56,885 bases of DNA from a virus, in IMG/VR virus record IMGVR_UViG_3300030109_001059, positions 1 through 56,885 of that record; one strand, written 5' to 3'. The notes beneath the pieces were generated by a model. The model worked only from the letters and a program-made list of their open reading frames with translations. It was not told the DNA's origin and ran no database searches. The translations under genes were made by a program, and so were the position numbers. Shown here piece by piece: positions 18,688 to 28,370 of this stretch. The number at the start of each line of letters is the position of its first letter. Position 1 is the first letter of the stretch.

Positions 18688-18694
18688 TATAGGA
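18669..18694 (+). promoter_or_regulatory. Bipartite motif, copy 1: TGGGACATT-N9-ATATAGGA
   Basis: First of five copies (others at 26933, 42467, 47756 and 50259). The right half merges with the AGGAGG ribosome site of the gene starting at 18702. Candidate late promoter or leader element; see findings. Confidence 0.55.
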
Positions 18695-18701
18695 GGCTTT
18701 A

Positions 18702-19166
18702 ATGTCGATTACTGGTTATCAGGGGGATAATTACAAGGATTTAGTATCTGGGACTACTGGTGCTGCTGCTAGTTCGATAGCTCCTAATTTATCTACTGCT
18801 ACTGCTAACACGCAGGAAACTCTGGCTTGGAATACTTATCATAGTCAAAGGGCTTTGATGGATTGGGCTAGGCAGCAGGATCGTTCAAAACGCTCGTTTG
18901 ATTTAGGTGTTCGTAGTTTACCTGCTGCGTATAATCGGCGTGGGATGCTTGACAGCGGTCAGTATCAGCGTGGTGGGCAGCGTTTAGCGGATGCTTATGG
19001 CCGAGCTACTGGTGATTTGAGGTCTGATTTAGAGACAGTGTTACAGGGTTTGGGTTTGCAGGATTTAACTGCACAGTATGATTTAGGAGAGTTGCGCCAG
19101 ATGGTGGGTACAGATAGGTTTCAGCAGGTTGTTGCGAATGCTTTGCGTAGTCAGGGGATGGCATAA
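18702..19166 (+). CDS. Hypothetical virion protein, Gln/Arg-rich
   Basis: 154 aa, strong AGGAGG ribosome site. Soluble, rich in Gln, Arg, Leu and Ala, with a Tyr/Gly segment PAAYNRRGMLDSGQYQRGG about residue 75. No Cys and no membrane segment. No family recognised. It heads the gene group leading to the 1841-aa virion protein. Confidence 0.65.
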   Translation: MSITGYQGDNYKDLVSGTTGAAASSIAPNLSTATANTQETLAWNTYHSQRALMDWARQQDRSKRSFDLGVRSLPAAYNRRGMLDSGQYQRGGQRLADAYGRATGDLRSDLETVLQGLGLQDLTAQYDLGELRQMVGTDRFQQVVANALRSQGMA

Positions 19167-20611
19167 TGAGTCACGAATGGTGGCATCACGGCCCTGTAGG
19201 GAAAGTTGTGGATAAAATCAACCCGATGAATTACGACTCTATTTACGATGATTTGGGAGGCTGGATTCAAAGCGGTTGGAATGAGTCTGGCTTAGGTGAT
19301 AGCTCTACTGTTCAAGGAGGCCTGTTTGATGTTATAGGTGGTTTACCTGTGTTGGGTGGAACTACATCTATTAACGATGTAGTTACTGGAATACCTCAGA
19401 TAGCAGGAGATACTATACAAGGCGTAACCAGCGGTGTTATGTGGCCTATGGAGAACATTAAAGAAGGCGTTCAAGAAATGTTTAACCCAAGTGGTCCTAC
19501 TCAAGAGGAATTGATTGCAGGTTACATAGACCAGTACGGGATGCCTGAGTTAGTTGGCGGTGGAATAGGTTCACCGTATGCTAATCTTTCGCAAGCAGGT
19601 CCTGAAAATTATGGTCCTACTCCTCCAAGGGATCAAAACATTAACGACGTATTCGCAGGCGTTGACTATGTTGACCAAGTACTTGGTGAAGCTGGGCCTT
19701 ATGGTGGCGGTGGATCTCCAGCTTATCAAGGGCCAAGCGCATTAGATTACTACACTCAGCTTGCCAATATGCAACGCGAAGAGGCTATAAGAGCAGCTTC
19801 TGCTGGCACAGGCCTTGTAGAAAGCGAGTACGCAAGATTACTTGAAGACTACGACAGGTGGGAAGCCGAAAGAGGAGCTACTACTGAAGCTTCAAATGTG
19901 GCATCTCAAGGAAGACTTGATGAGGCTTTAGAGTTCATGGGTGTATCCCTTGATGAGACATCTTCTGCGTTAGCTGACATTGGGATAGATGCTTTAGAAA
20001 CAGTTCGTGAAGTTGGTGGTGAAGTGGGCGCAGCGTTGTATGGCATATACAACATGGGCGCTGACTTAACTTCTAATTTGGATCGGATAGCTGCTGATAC
20101 GTTGGCACAAATGAGGTCGCAGACCGACAGTGACCTTGCTATGGGCTTATTCCAGATAAGCGAGAATTTACAATCGACACTTTCTATGATCGATGCAAGC
20201 GTTTTGCAGCGTAAAATAAGCGGTGCTGAGGCTGCTGCTGCTGCTGCTGCCGAGCTTCAGCAAGCACAGCAAGATGCTCAGATGCAAATGGATATAGCTA
20301 CAATTATTGCTGCTGGTAGTGCAAATAGGGGAGGTGCTCTTAGTGACCCTTGGGAAGTTTACGCTTTGATGGAAGCTGGTTTGCTTGATGACAGCATGCT
20401 AATGGCCCCTGATGCTCCTGATCCAGTAGAGCAGCCAAACATGTATCAAGGGGTTCCTATGGAATGGCTAGATGACTATTTGGGCTTGTTTGATACTCAG
20501 TATCTGACGCAGGAAGAACTGGATGAGATTGTTTCTGGCATAATAGCGCAACGAGGAGGTGCTGGTTTTGATCCTGCTACTATTGCTGGCCTTCCTCAAT
20601 TTCAGTCATAG
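19166..20611 (+). CDS. Hypothetical virion protein, 481 aa
   Basis: ATG overlaps the preceding stop (TAATG). N-terminus MSHEWWHHGPVGK; a Gly-rich first third, then long helical segments with an Ala run (AEAAAAAAAELQQAQQDAQ, about residue 355) typical of coiled-coil or channel-forming virion proteins. Acidic C-terminus. Together with its neighbours it resembles the internal or ejection protein sets of podoviruses; this is inferred from order and composition only. Confidence 0.65.
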   Translation: MSHEWWHHGPVGKVVDKINPMNYDSIYDDLGGWIQSGWNESGLGDSSTVQGGLFDVIGGLPVLGGTTSINDVVTGIPQIAGDTIQGVTSGVMWPMENIKEGVQEMFNPSGPTQEELIAGYIDQYGMPELVGGGIGSPYANLSQAGPENYGPTPPRDQNINDVFAGVDYVDQVLGEAGPYGGGGSPAYQGPSALDYYTQLANMQREEAIRAASAGTGLVESEYARLLEDYDRWEAERGATTEASNVASQGRLDEALEFMGVSLDETSSALADIGIDALETVREVGGEVGAALYGIYNMGADLTSNLDRIAADTLAQMRSQTDSDLAMGLFQISENLQSTLSMIDASVLQRKISGAEAAAAAAAELQQAQQDAQMQMDIATIIAAGSANRGGALSDPWEVYALMEAGLLDDSMLMAPDAPDPVEQPNMYQGVPMEWLDDYLGLFDTQYLTQEELDEIVSGIIAQRGGAGFDPATIAGLPQFQS

Positions 20612-20613
20612 TC

Positions 20614-23600
20614 ATGGCAATAGAGTTTGATTCAGCGGGGCCTTTAACAGAAGAAGTTAAACTTTCTCGTTCTAATATAGCCAAAGCTCTGGGGATACAA
20701 GCTCCGACGACTCCTGCTCCTGCTCCTATTGTCCCCCAACAACCTATAGCACCTCCACAGACTACTGGATTTAGTGTTGCTGGGCCTCTTACCCAGCCTA
20801 AGCCGAAGCAAAGCGGAGGTATTTTTGATGTACCTATTTTGGGTCCTATCATTGGCGTGCTTGACGCTCCGCGTTCTTTTTTGGTTTCTACAGTTAAAGA
20901 AGTAGGAGATATTTTTGCAGATGGGCAAAGCTTTTCTTTAAATGAATGGTGGGATCAAGCTAACCGTCACATGATGGGGGGAGAAGTACTCAGGGATTGG
21001 AATATTGGGCCTGATGGTTTAGAAGGTTTTCTTCTTGGTTTAAGTCTTGATGTTGCTTTAGATCCTTTGACGTATATGGCTGGCCTTGGGTTGGCTGCTA
21101 GGGCTTCTAAAGTTGATGATGTCGCTAAGGCGCTTATCGACGTGGGTCGCACAGCAGAAAAAGCTGGCGATATTCAGAAAGCTGAACGAATGTTCAGAGC
21201 TGAGGAGGCTGTATCCCGTAGTCGCACGATTATGGCTGGCGGAGATGCTTTAAAAGAAATAGGTATTGATACAGGGTTAAGGTTTACTATTCCTGCGACT
21301 GGCCGTTTAGGTCGAGGAATCGTTGAACGCCCTTTGCGTTCTATGGTTCCTCGTCTTGGCGATTGGTTGGATGTTCGCCGTGTTCAACAGTTAGCTCCAA
21401 CTGCTGTTAAGGGTAGGTCTGGTTCTTTAACGTTTGTCGAGAAGGCCATTGACACTACTGATGATGTGGTGCAAGCCCAAATTCTTAAAAGGATGGGAGA
21501 TATACGAAAAGGGGTTCTTGGCGGTGGTGTGAATAGGCAAATAGATGCTGCTGCTCGTGCAGCTATGAACATGCCTGTTGAAGCGTTTAAGATTCCTTTT
21601 TCTACGGGAAGAGTTATGGCTACTATGGCTGGTAGTTTGGGTAAGACTTGGCGTGGTGTGTTGGCGACTAAGTATGGGGCTAGCATAGCTGATGGTCTTT
21701 CTACTTCGGCTCCTATTCGTCGGTCTAGGTCCGCTAAGAATGCTGAAGAGCGTCTTTGGGGCTACTTTGGTCAGGAGGGGGCGCAAGCTTCTGATGTATC
21801 TGCGGGAATCTGGAAAACATATACTTCAAATGAGTTTAACAAGATCGTTAGGAACGCTCATAAAGCTGGTTTAACAGATGAGGACTTTGCTAAAATTATG
21901 GTTGGTGTTGAAGCTCCCCTTAGGTACAGGCTAGCTGCAGCGGGGCAGGAAGGTGTTCTTCCCCCTAGCCAGTTCACTGGGGAGGAAATACTTAACCCTT
22001 ATCTTTTGGAGTTATCTGGTAAATACCATACTGATGCGTGGATAGATACGCATACGGCGCTTGTTAATTTTTGGGAAAACGTTGGAACTAAATGGAATGA
22101 TTCTTTGCCTCTTGCTGGTGTTAAACCGCATTTGTCTATGTTGAGGGAGCAGTTTTATTCTGCTCACTTTATTGATGATGAGGGGTGGCGGGCTTTAAAA
22201 CGATTAGGCCCTGACGATCCGATGCTTCCTGCTGATAAAGCTGGGACTACTGGTTTGCGTGGTTCTGCAACTACTGGAAGAAAGATAGCTGAACCTGAAG
22301 AAATAGTTAGGATGGTTGAGGACAACTGGGGTTCATTTAATATATCTCCAGAGTTTACGCGAATGATTCATCCTCGTAAATTGAACTTAAATAGGAATGT
22401 CGGTAGGGAAGAGTTCTTAGCAAAGCTTAGAATCCATTTAAATACTGTTGGTGAAAGTCTTACTATTAAGTTAATGGATGGCGGAGAAGCTGTTCGCCAT
22501 AATTTAGTTGGGAAAGCACCTATTAAGGACCCAAGGTTAGCTGGGGGGTTAAGCGCTCGCGCTCAGCAGGTTAAACTTGGGGAAGATGCTGGGCTTGAGA
22601 ACTGGATCGATATTTTTTCTAAAGATCCTCAGAAGGTATTTACTCGGTATGTAACCCAGATGGAGTCAACGCTTCGCGCTGACTACATGCTTGATTACTT
22701 TCAGGAGGCAGGCATTGTTGTCAAAGGTTTTGAAGGTCAGCCATTTCTTGGCTCCTATGATAACTTTCAAAAACAAATACTGGCGATGTTTCCTAAAGTA
22801 TACGCCCAGATGTGGGATGGTACTGCTTTAGGTAGAAAGGGTGTAAGTAGGAAGTATCGAGGGACGATGGCCCAGCAGCAAGATCTAGATAGGGTCGCTG
22901 CTGAAATTAACGATTTGGAAGATGCTCTTGCTTGGATGGATAATCCTGTTGGCCCGTATGGGGGCAGCAAAAACGTTTCTGCTGCTTCTGTTGAAAAGAG
23001 CAAAGCGGTAGTTCGAGATCTGGCTCAGGTTGAGGGTTTAATTTCTGATGTTACAAGTGCGGTGTCTGCTTTGTTAAATGGTTCTATGAAGGGTTTAAGT
23101 CAACGTGCCCGTATGCTTTTGCAGGGGGATGAAGTTGTTCTTGATTTAGCTGGGACTGTTTCTAAGAAGCAGTTCAAAGAAGCTCGTAGGGCTGCTGGTC
23201 TTGAAGTTACTAAAGGTCTTCCTAAAACAGCTAGAGTTAAAATTCCTCGCCCTGCAACAAAAGCGCCGTCTACTACGGGTCTTGCTCGTGCTTTTAAGAA
23301 TAAGGAAGTTATAGAGGCGAGTCAGGAGGAAGCTGCTCAGATACTTGCAGAGTTGTACGGGGTGCAGCAGTCTCTTAGGGCCGTGGTGACTGGTATTCAG
23401 AATCAAATTAAGTTAGTTGGTAAGGTCGCTGAAGGCGCTCCTGAATCTATTAGAAACTTGTGGGATTTGGGCGAGGGCCTCCCTGCGTACCGCCCTCGTA
23501 ATTTACGAGATATTAGTCAAGCTGACGATTTGGATACGTTGTTGGGGGCAGCTAAAGAAGCTGATTATGCTAAGGAATCTTTTGGTGTAACCCCTTCTCA

Positions 23601-26139
23601 GTATTTGAGTAGTTATCAGAAGAGAGTTGAACGAGCTGTTGATCGTTTGGGTGGCATGATTGACGGTATGCAATCTGTGTTGGCTAAGAACATTGTTGAT
23701 TCTGACCCGACTACGATTACTGCTAATTTGATTACTGACATTGGGCAGCTTTCTGCAAAGGTGTCTCCTGATTTATCTGCGTTGCGTCAGGTATTAACTA
23801 ACATGGATAGCGGTACGTTGCAGAGCATTCGGAAATCTCTTCAGGATTTCCGTGAGGTTGGACGTACAGCGGTGCAGTCAGCCCGTCGCGGTGTAGCGTC
23901 TTTACCTGATCCTTTAACTGAAGATGTTATTAGAGCTATTGATGCAGCTTTGAAGGGCAAGCGTATCCCTAGTAAGCAAGTTTATGCGAAGAATCTCCCG
24001 TTGGATATTTTAGAGCAGTTGGCTGTGAAGATGGGTCCTAGTGCTGGTGGGCCTTTGCGCCAGTGGGTTGCTTCTGTTAAGCAGTTGGAGCGAGAAATGC
24101 TTGAGTTGGGGCGTGCTTGGGATACTAATTTAACGCCTAGCATTAATGCAGCTAGAAATTACAAAGGCCAGTTGCTTACTGATTTAGCTTCAGCAGAGGA
24201 AGACATTATTGTTGCTTTAGTGAAAGAGTTAGAAGCTCAAGTTGCTAAAGGTACGGCCAGTATTAAGAACAGGGAAGCTGCTGCTAGTTTAGAGGGGTGG
24301 GCTGCGGAGCTTAAAGGCGTAAGAGAATCAGGCAAGACTTACTTGGAAGGGCAACGGGCTACATGGCAAGCCCGTTTAGATGAAGCTGTTCTTAGGCAGG
24401 CAGATCTAGAAGAAATTAGAGATATTCGTCAAGCTTGGCTTATGGATTCGTTTAGGTCTATTAAAGAATTTAGAAGCCAATACAACGAGGTGCTTTCTTC
24501 TCCTGTTCTGAAAGATAGGGTCCTTGCTTCTGAAACTGCTAACGATGCTTTGAAAGCTATGAACGATAACCGTGTAGTTTTGGGTTTTGCTGATGCTTGG
24601 AGTGAGGCAGCGCAAAAGACCGCTCTTCATTTGCATGATTTAAGTGGGACTCAGGGAGCTAATATATCGAACTTTACTAGAAATAAGTTAAGGGGTTATT
24701 CGCTTGCTAGTGATACTCCTTTGACGACGCAACAGCTTGAGAATTTTCAGGCGTTGTTTCAGGCTTCTGCGAAGATGCACCCTGAGAGTTTGAAGCCTTG
24801 GGCTAAGAATTATTTGACGCTTGTGAATTGGTGGAAGGCTATGGCTATTTCTACTACTGGGTTTATTTGGCGTAACACTATGGGTGGTTTCTGGTTGAAT
24901 AACCAGATAGCTGGGGTTCCGCTTTCGACGCATACTCGTGTGTTGGGGATACGCAATCTGGCTTCTAAGGCTGGCGATGGAGATATTTATACTGGTATTA
25001 ATAAGTTAATTGAGCGGGGTTCTACTGTCAGTATGGAGAAAGGCTTTCTGCTTGGTGCTGGTAGTAGCACCAAGGTGACGGTTGATGAGTTGCGTTTGTT
25101 TAAGGAATGGCTTGATACTGGGGTTGCGACAAGCGGTCAGGTTTCTCAAGAGATTGTTTCTACTTTGGATACTATGGGTGCGATGACTCGTAGGGAGAAG
25201 TTGGCTCAGGGTGGCACGATTAAGCCTTGGAAAGCAGAGTTCTATCCTGCTGCTGGTATTCGTATTCTGAACCAAGACGCTGAGTTCATGTTACGCGGGG
25301 CGGTTGCTCATCACACGATGATGACTGGTGGCTCGGTTGATGACGCTTTTAAGCAGGCTGAGAAGTTTCATTTTAATTATTCTGATCTTACTCAGGCCGA
25401 GCGTAACGTTAAGATGGCTGTTCCTTTCTGGACTTGGCAGAAGAACATTGTTCCTGTGTTGTTGGAATCTTTGGGTAAGAACCCTAGGGCTTGGGCTAGG
25501 CTCCAACAAGTCAAGAACAATTTAGAGTTCCAGTCCGATGAGGAGGGTGTTGTTCCTGATTTCTTTGCGGAGAATATGGGGATGCGTACTCCTTGGTCGT
25601 TTGATAGTTCTCGTATTTATGTTTTGCCTGATTTGCCGTTTAGGGATTTGAGTCGTTGGTTGAAGGAGGCTGATAGCCCTCAGGATATGTGGAAGTCTCC
25701 TACTCGTGCGGTTGTTGAATCTGCGTTGCCTTGGTTTAAGTTACCTATTGAGCTTTGGGCTGGGAAGCAGACGTTTGCTGATATTCCTATTACTGGTAGG
25801 TATCAGCAGGCCCCTATGTGGGCGAGGGTTCCTGTGTTCCAGCAGGTGCTTGAGGGTATGGGTATACTTAAAAGAAATAAAAAGGGCCAGTTGAAGATGC
25901 GCGATAACCATATTTATATGTTGGATCAGTTTCATCCGATGTTTGGTCGTGCTCGTAGGTTGTGGCCGAACGAGGAGGGCAAACAGGAGCGGTGGTTTAC
26001 TACTGTTGTTAACACTGCTTTGGGTTTGGGTCTTCGTATGAACACGCCTAGGGCGCAACGTGGTCAACGTATTAAAGATCAAGTTGAAGTGTCGCAGATG
26101 TTCCGTGACATGGTTGATCTAGAAAGAAGAGAAATTTAA
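20614..26139 (+). CDS. Giant virion protein, 1841 aa (part B), putative internal/ejection protein
   Basis: ATG two bases after the previous stop. The N-terminus is Pro-rich with the motif AGPLT twice (about residues 8 and 54). Most of the chain is helical. A region about residues 1270-1450 is followed by a hydrophobic stretch (LTLVNWWKAMAISTTGFIW), and NVKMAVPFWTWQKN parallels SPFFNAWQEV in the part A giant. The last 60 residues are basic. No catalytic motif found. Codons are markedly more G-ending (TTG, AAG) than in the part A giant. Probably ejected with or guiding the genome; inference from size and context. Confidence 0.75.
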   Translation: MAIEFDSAGPLTEEVKLSRSNIAKALGIQAPTTPAPAPIVPQQPIAPPQTTGFSVAGPLTQPKPKQSGGIFDVPILGPIIGVLDAPRSFLVSTVKEVGDIFADGQSFSLNEWWDQANRHMMGGEVLRDWNIGPDGLEGFLLGLSLDVALDPLTYMAGLGLAARASKVDDVAKALIDVGRTAEKAGDIQKAERMFRAEEAVSRSRTIMAGGDALKEIGIDTGLRFTIPATGRLGRGIVERPLRSMVPRLGDWLDVRRVQQLAPTAVKGRSGSLTFVEKAIDTTDDVVQAQILKRMGDIRKGVLGGGVNRQIDAAARAAMNMPVEAFKIPFSTGRVMATMAGSLGKTWRGVLATKYGASIADGLSTSAPIRRSRSAKNAEERLWGYFGQEGAQASDVSAGIWKTYTSNEFNKIVRNAHKAGLTDEDFAKIMVGVEAPLRYRLAAAGQEGVLPPSQFTGEEILNPYLLELSGKYHTDAWIDTHTALVNFWENVGTKWNDSLPLAGVKPHLSMLREQFYSAHFIDDEGWRALKRLGPDDPMLPADKAGTTGLRGSATTGRKIAEPEEIVRMVEDNWGSFNISPEFTRMIHPRKLNLNRNVGREEFLAKLRIHLNTVGESLTIKLMDGGEAVRHNLVGKAPIKDPRLAGGLSARAQQVKLGEDAGLENWIDIFSKDPQKVFTRYVTQMESTLRADYMLDYFQEAGIVVKGFEGQPFLGSYDNFQKQILAMFPKVYAQMWDGTALGRKGVSRKYRGTMAQQQDLDRVAAEINDLEDALAWMDNPVGPYGGSKNVSAASVEKSKAVVRDLAQVEGLISDVTSAVSALLNGSMKGLSQRARMLLQGDEVVLDLAGTVSKKQFKEARRAAGLEVTKGLPKTARVKIPRPATKAPSTTGLARAFKNKEVIEASQEEAAQILAELYGVQQSLRAVVTGIQNQIKLVGKVAEGAPESIRNLWDLGEGLPAYRPRNLRDISQADDLDTLLGAAKEADYAKESFGVTPSQYLSSYQKRVERAVDRLGGMIDGMQSVLAKNIVDSDPTTITANLITDIGQLSAKVSPDLSALRQVLTNMDSGTLQSIRKSLQDFREVGRTAVQSARRGVASLPDPLTEDVIRAIDAALKGKRIPSKQVYAKNLPLDILEQLAVKMGPSAGGPLRQWVASVKQLEREMLELGRAWDTNLTPSINAARNYKGQLLTDLASAEEDIIVALVKELEAQVAKGTASIKNREAAASLEGWAAELKGVRESGKTYLEGQRATWQARLDEAVLRQADLEEIRDIRQAWLMDSFRSIKEFRSQYNEVLSSPVLKDRVLASETANDALKAMNDNRVVLGFADAWSEAAQKTALHLHDLSGTQGANISNFTRNKLRGYSLASDTPLTTQQLENFQALFQASAKMHPESLKPWAKNYLTLVNWWKAMAISTTGFIWRNTMGGFWLNNQIAGVPLSTHTRVLGIRNLASKAGDGDIYTGINKLIERGSTVSMEKGFLLGAGSSTKVTVDELRLFKEWLDTGVATSGQVSQEIVSTLDTMGAMTRREKLAQGGTIKPWKAEFYPAAGIRILNQDAEFMLRGAVAHHTMMTGGSVDDAFKQAEKFHFNYSDLTQAERNVKMAVPFWTWQKNIVPVLLESLGKNPRAWARLQQVKNNLEFQSDEEGVVPDFFAENMGMRTPWSFDSSRIYVLPDLPFRDLSRWLKEADSPQDMWKSPTRAVVESALPWFKLPIELWAGKQTFADIPITGRYQQAPMWARVPVFQQVLEGMGILKRNKKGQLKMRDNHIYMLDQFHPMFGRARRLWPNEEGKQERWFTTVVNTALGLGLRMNTPRAQRGQRIKDQVEVSQMFRDMVDLERREI

Positions 26140-26912
26140 TGTCATTAACTATTATATCTAGGGATGGTTGGGGCGCTCGGCGACCCAAGAGGCCGTTTAG
26201 TAGGCTGAATAAAAACAGGGTTAAGGGAATTGTGTTACATCATTCTGGTGTGAAGAACGGCCCGAAGGGTGTGTCTGCTGTGCAGGCTTTTGAGCGTCAT
26301 CATATTGACGCTAATGGTTGGAACGGTATTGCGTACAACTGGTTGGTGGATGAGCAGGGGGTTGTCTACGAGGGTAGGGGTGCTGGTGTGATTTCTGCTG
26401 CGAATCGTCCTTGGAATAGCCGTACAGAGGCTATTTGTTATACGGGTTGGGGTGGTGACCCTATTCCTGAGGCTACGAAGCGGTCTATTAAGGCTTTGGT
26501 GGATGATATTCAGAGGCGTTATGACGGCAAGTTGTGGGTTAAGGGCCATAGGGACCTTGCTTCTACGACTTGTCCTGAGCAAATGCTGTATCACTGGATG
26601 CAATCTGGTATGCCGTTGAATGGTCCTGTCATTAAATCTGATAAAGAGGTTGTTCAGGAGAACGTTGAGTTGGCTCGTTTGGGCGGTCAGGTATCTAAGA
26701 AGCCACTATCACGGAGGCGTAGAAGCCGTGGAGAGGCTGTCAGAGCCGTTCAGAGCCGTTTAAATGAGTTGGGGCATGATACAGGACCCGTCGATGGGGT
26801 TTATGGCCCTAAAACGGCTGCTGGTGTCCGTTCGTTCCAACATAAATTTCGTGATTTTTTAACTGTTGATGGGGTAGTTGGTCAGCAGACTTGGAAGATG
26901 TTGTTTAGCTAG
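26139..26912 (+). CDS. Endolysin: PGRP-type N-acetylmuramoyl-L-alanine amidase with peptidoglycan-binding domain
   Basis: 257 aa; ATG overlaps the giant gene's stop. Residues 5-155 are an amidase_2/PGRP domain: RDGWGAR at the N-terminus, zinc ligands His34 (IVLHHSG), His137 (KGHRDL) and Cys145 (STTCPE), and YNWLV near Tyr66. Residues about 185-257 are a PG_binding_1 domain (RAVQSRLNELG, VDGVYGPKT, VDGVVGQQTW). It cleaves the bond between glycan and peptide stem for host lysis. A holin-like gene lies 1.5 kb downstream. The binding domain parallels that of the M15 endolysin, but the catalytic domain differs. Confidence 0.9.
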   Translation: MSLTIISRDGWGARRPKRPFSRLNKNRVKGIVLHHSGVKNGPKGVSAVQAFERHHIDANGWNGIAYNWLVDEQGVVYEGRGAGVISAANRPWNSRTEAICYTGWGGDPIPEATKRSIKALVDDIQRRYDGKLWVKGHRDLASTTCPEQMLYHWMQSGMPLNGPVIKSDKEVVQENVELARLGGQVSKKPLSRRRRSRGEAVRAVQSRLNELGHDTGPVDGVYGPKTAAGVRSFQHKFRDFLTVDGVVGQQTWKMLFS

Positions 26913-26928
26913 GTCGCGTGTACGCGAC
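26913..26928. repeat. GTCGCG-TGTA-CGCGAC palindrome, copy 1
   Basis: Six-base arms and a TNNA centre. It sits one base after the amidase stop and five bases before a bipartite motif. Weakest copy: the outer C/G pair is lost. Confidence 0.7.
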
Positions 26929-26932
26929 ACGG

Positions 26933-26958
26933 TGGGACACTTAGCACTACTTATAGGA
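26933..26958 (+). promoter_or_regulatory. Bipartite motif, copy 2: TGGGACACT-N9-TTATAGGA
   Basis: Lies between the amidase and the small gene at 26965; TTATAGGAGG includes the ribosome site of that gene. Confidence 0.6.
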
Positions 26959-26964
26959 GGTAAC

Positions 26965-27150
26965 ATGCCAAAAGGTGAAGGTTACGGAAATTTTGAAGAT
27001 ACGTTTGGTTCGCAAGACAAGCAACCTTACGATTCTTCTTCGTCTGAGAACATGGCTGACATGGCTGTGAAGGCGAAGAAAGACGCAGCGTATCTACGTT
27101 CAACTAATTTAGGTAACGCTCATTCCAATGGGCGACCATTCGGAAAGTGA
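26965..27150 (+). CDS. Hypothetical small hydrophilic protein, 61 aa
   Basis: Start set by AGGAGG six bases upstream. Gly/Ser/Asp-rich front (MPKGEGYGNFEDTFGS) and a Lys/Asn-rich rear ending NGRPFGK. No family recognised. First gene after a palindrome and bipartite motif, so probably well expressed late; small virion proteins are often found here. Confidence 0.6.
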   Translation: MPKGEGYGNFEDTFGSQDKQPYDSSSSENMADMAVKAKKDAAYLRSTNLGNAHSNGRPFGK

Positions 27151-27156
27151 GGCATT

Positions 27157-27195
27157 ATGCCTAAGAAACGTAAACCCAAAAGGCCTAAGTACTGA
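27157..27195 (+). CDS. Possible 12-aa basic peptide MPKKRKPKRPKY
   Basis: A complete ATG-to-TGA frame with GTGAGG upstream and a TGATG overlap with the next gene. Nine of twelve residues are Lys, Arg or Pro. Too short to judge by sequence; it may be a translated DNA- or RNA-contacting peptide or a coupling leader. Confidence 0.35.
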   Translation: MPKKRKPKRPKY

Positions 27196-28370
27196 TGGCT
27201 ACTAGTTTGGCTGCTATTCTTGCAGCAGCAGGTGCAGCAGCAAATACAATAAATGCTCCTTCTTCTACTGGTCGTGGCGGAGGTGCGTATAGTAGTTCAA
27301 CTCCCACACCGCAACCACCTTACAGCAACAACGCTATCCGTAGCGTAGACGCTCGTATCCCTGCGCCTATTCCAAGGGACGCTGGTGTCGGCCAACTAAA
27401 AGTAAGCAGACCTGATGAGGCAAGAAAACAGTATGAGGCAGCAGGAGGAACCGATCAATTAGGAACTCCGCTAGGTACTTATTTACCTAATACAGGTAGT
27501 CGTTCAGACCAAGCAAGAGCTACAGAATTTGGGCTGGATGTCTTGGATGAAAGAAATAGGCAGTTGCAAGTGGGTAGGCAAACAAACCCTGCCCAACGGC
27601 AAGCAGATATGCGACGTTTCCTTGCTATGGAAACTGATTATGACAAGGTTCTAGGTGGTCCTGATCCTTCTAATGAAGCACGACGACCTCAAGAGCAAGC
27701 CCCACGGTACGGTAATCCTTACAATGAGTCTGATAGAGATGCCCCTGATTCGGGGTATCCCTCTGGAGGATTGGATAGAGTAGCCGACACAGGTGATTAT
27801 GAAGGTGGCTTTAGGTTTGGCACTGATCCGCTAGGTAAGCAGTTAGCGCTTCAAGCTGCTGCGCTAGCTAGCAAACCCTATGTTCGAGCTGACGCTTTCA
27901 CCTCTGGAACTGCTGACCCTATGACTAATACTTCAAGGGCGTATTGGGAAGGGATGTTCCCTGACTTTGGAATAGGCGAACCATACGGTTTAGACAGGAG
28001 AGGATCAGCCCTAGGTCCAGACCAAAGATTCCTGCCCAAAGACCACCGTTACACCAACTTTGGTCCCATTTCCAGAGGAGGGCCACCATCGTCGAACGTT
28101 GACGCTTACCCGCAGGTAACAGGTTCTCAATTCGGGCCTTACCAAGCTACAGCGTTTAACCCTGCTTTAAACACTTCGCTTTCTCAAGGCCCTATGTCAG
28201 GACCGCAACACTTGATCCCCATAGGTTACGATTGGTATGAGCAAGACCCACGACAGACCCACCCAACTGGAGGTCAAATAAATCGTGCAAGGGCAGCTAA
28301 CGCTCTACGAGCGCAAGATCATTACAATCGTGCTTGGGCTGCTGGGCCAAGCTACGGTGGAGGCTACTAA
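27195..28370 (+). CDS. Hypothetical Gly/Pro-rich virion-module protein
   Basis: 391 aa. N-terminal Ala-rich hydrophobic helix (TSLAAILAAAGAAANTI), then a long Pro/Gly/Tyr/Arg-rich, probably disordered chain with few hydrophobics. No catalytic motif. Between late genes and the holin. It could be a minor structural or membrane-linked protein; function unknown. Confidence 0.6.
   Translation: MATSLAAILAAAGAAANTINAPSSTGRGGGAYSSSTPTPQPPYSNNAIRSVDARIPAPIPRDAGVGQLKVSRPDEARKQYEAAGGTDQLGTPLGTYLPNTGSRSDQARATEFGLDVLDERNRQLQVGRQTNPAQRQADMRRFLAMETDYDKVLGGPDPSNEARRPQEQAPRYGNPYNESDRDAPDSGYPSGGLDRVADTGDYEGGFRFGTDPLGKQLALQAAALASKPYVRADAFTSGTADPMTNTSRAYWEGMFPDFGIGEPYGLDRRGSALGPDQRFLPKDHRYTNFGPISRGGPPSSNVDAYPQVTGSQFGPYQATAFNPALNTSLSQGPMSGPQHLIPIGYDWYEQDPRQTHPTGGQINRARAANALRAQDHYNRAWAAGPSYGGGY

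Noticed and set aside
18669-26958. T7-like RNA polymerase promoters (TATAGGAG similarity)
   Set aside because: The region from -12 to -5 that such polymerases read is variable here, and no single-subunit polymerase gene is visible.
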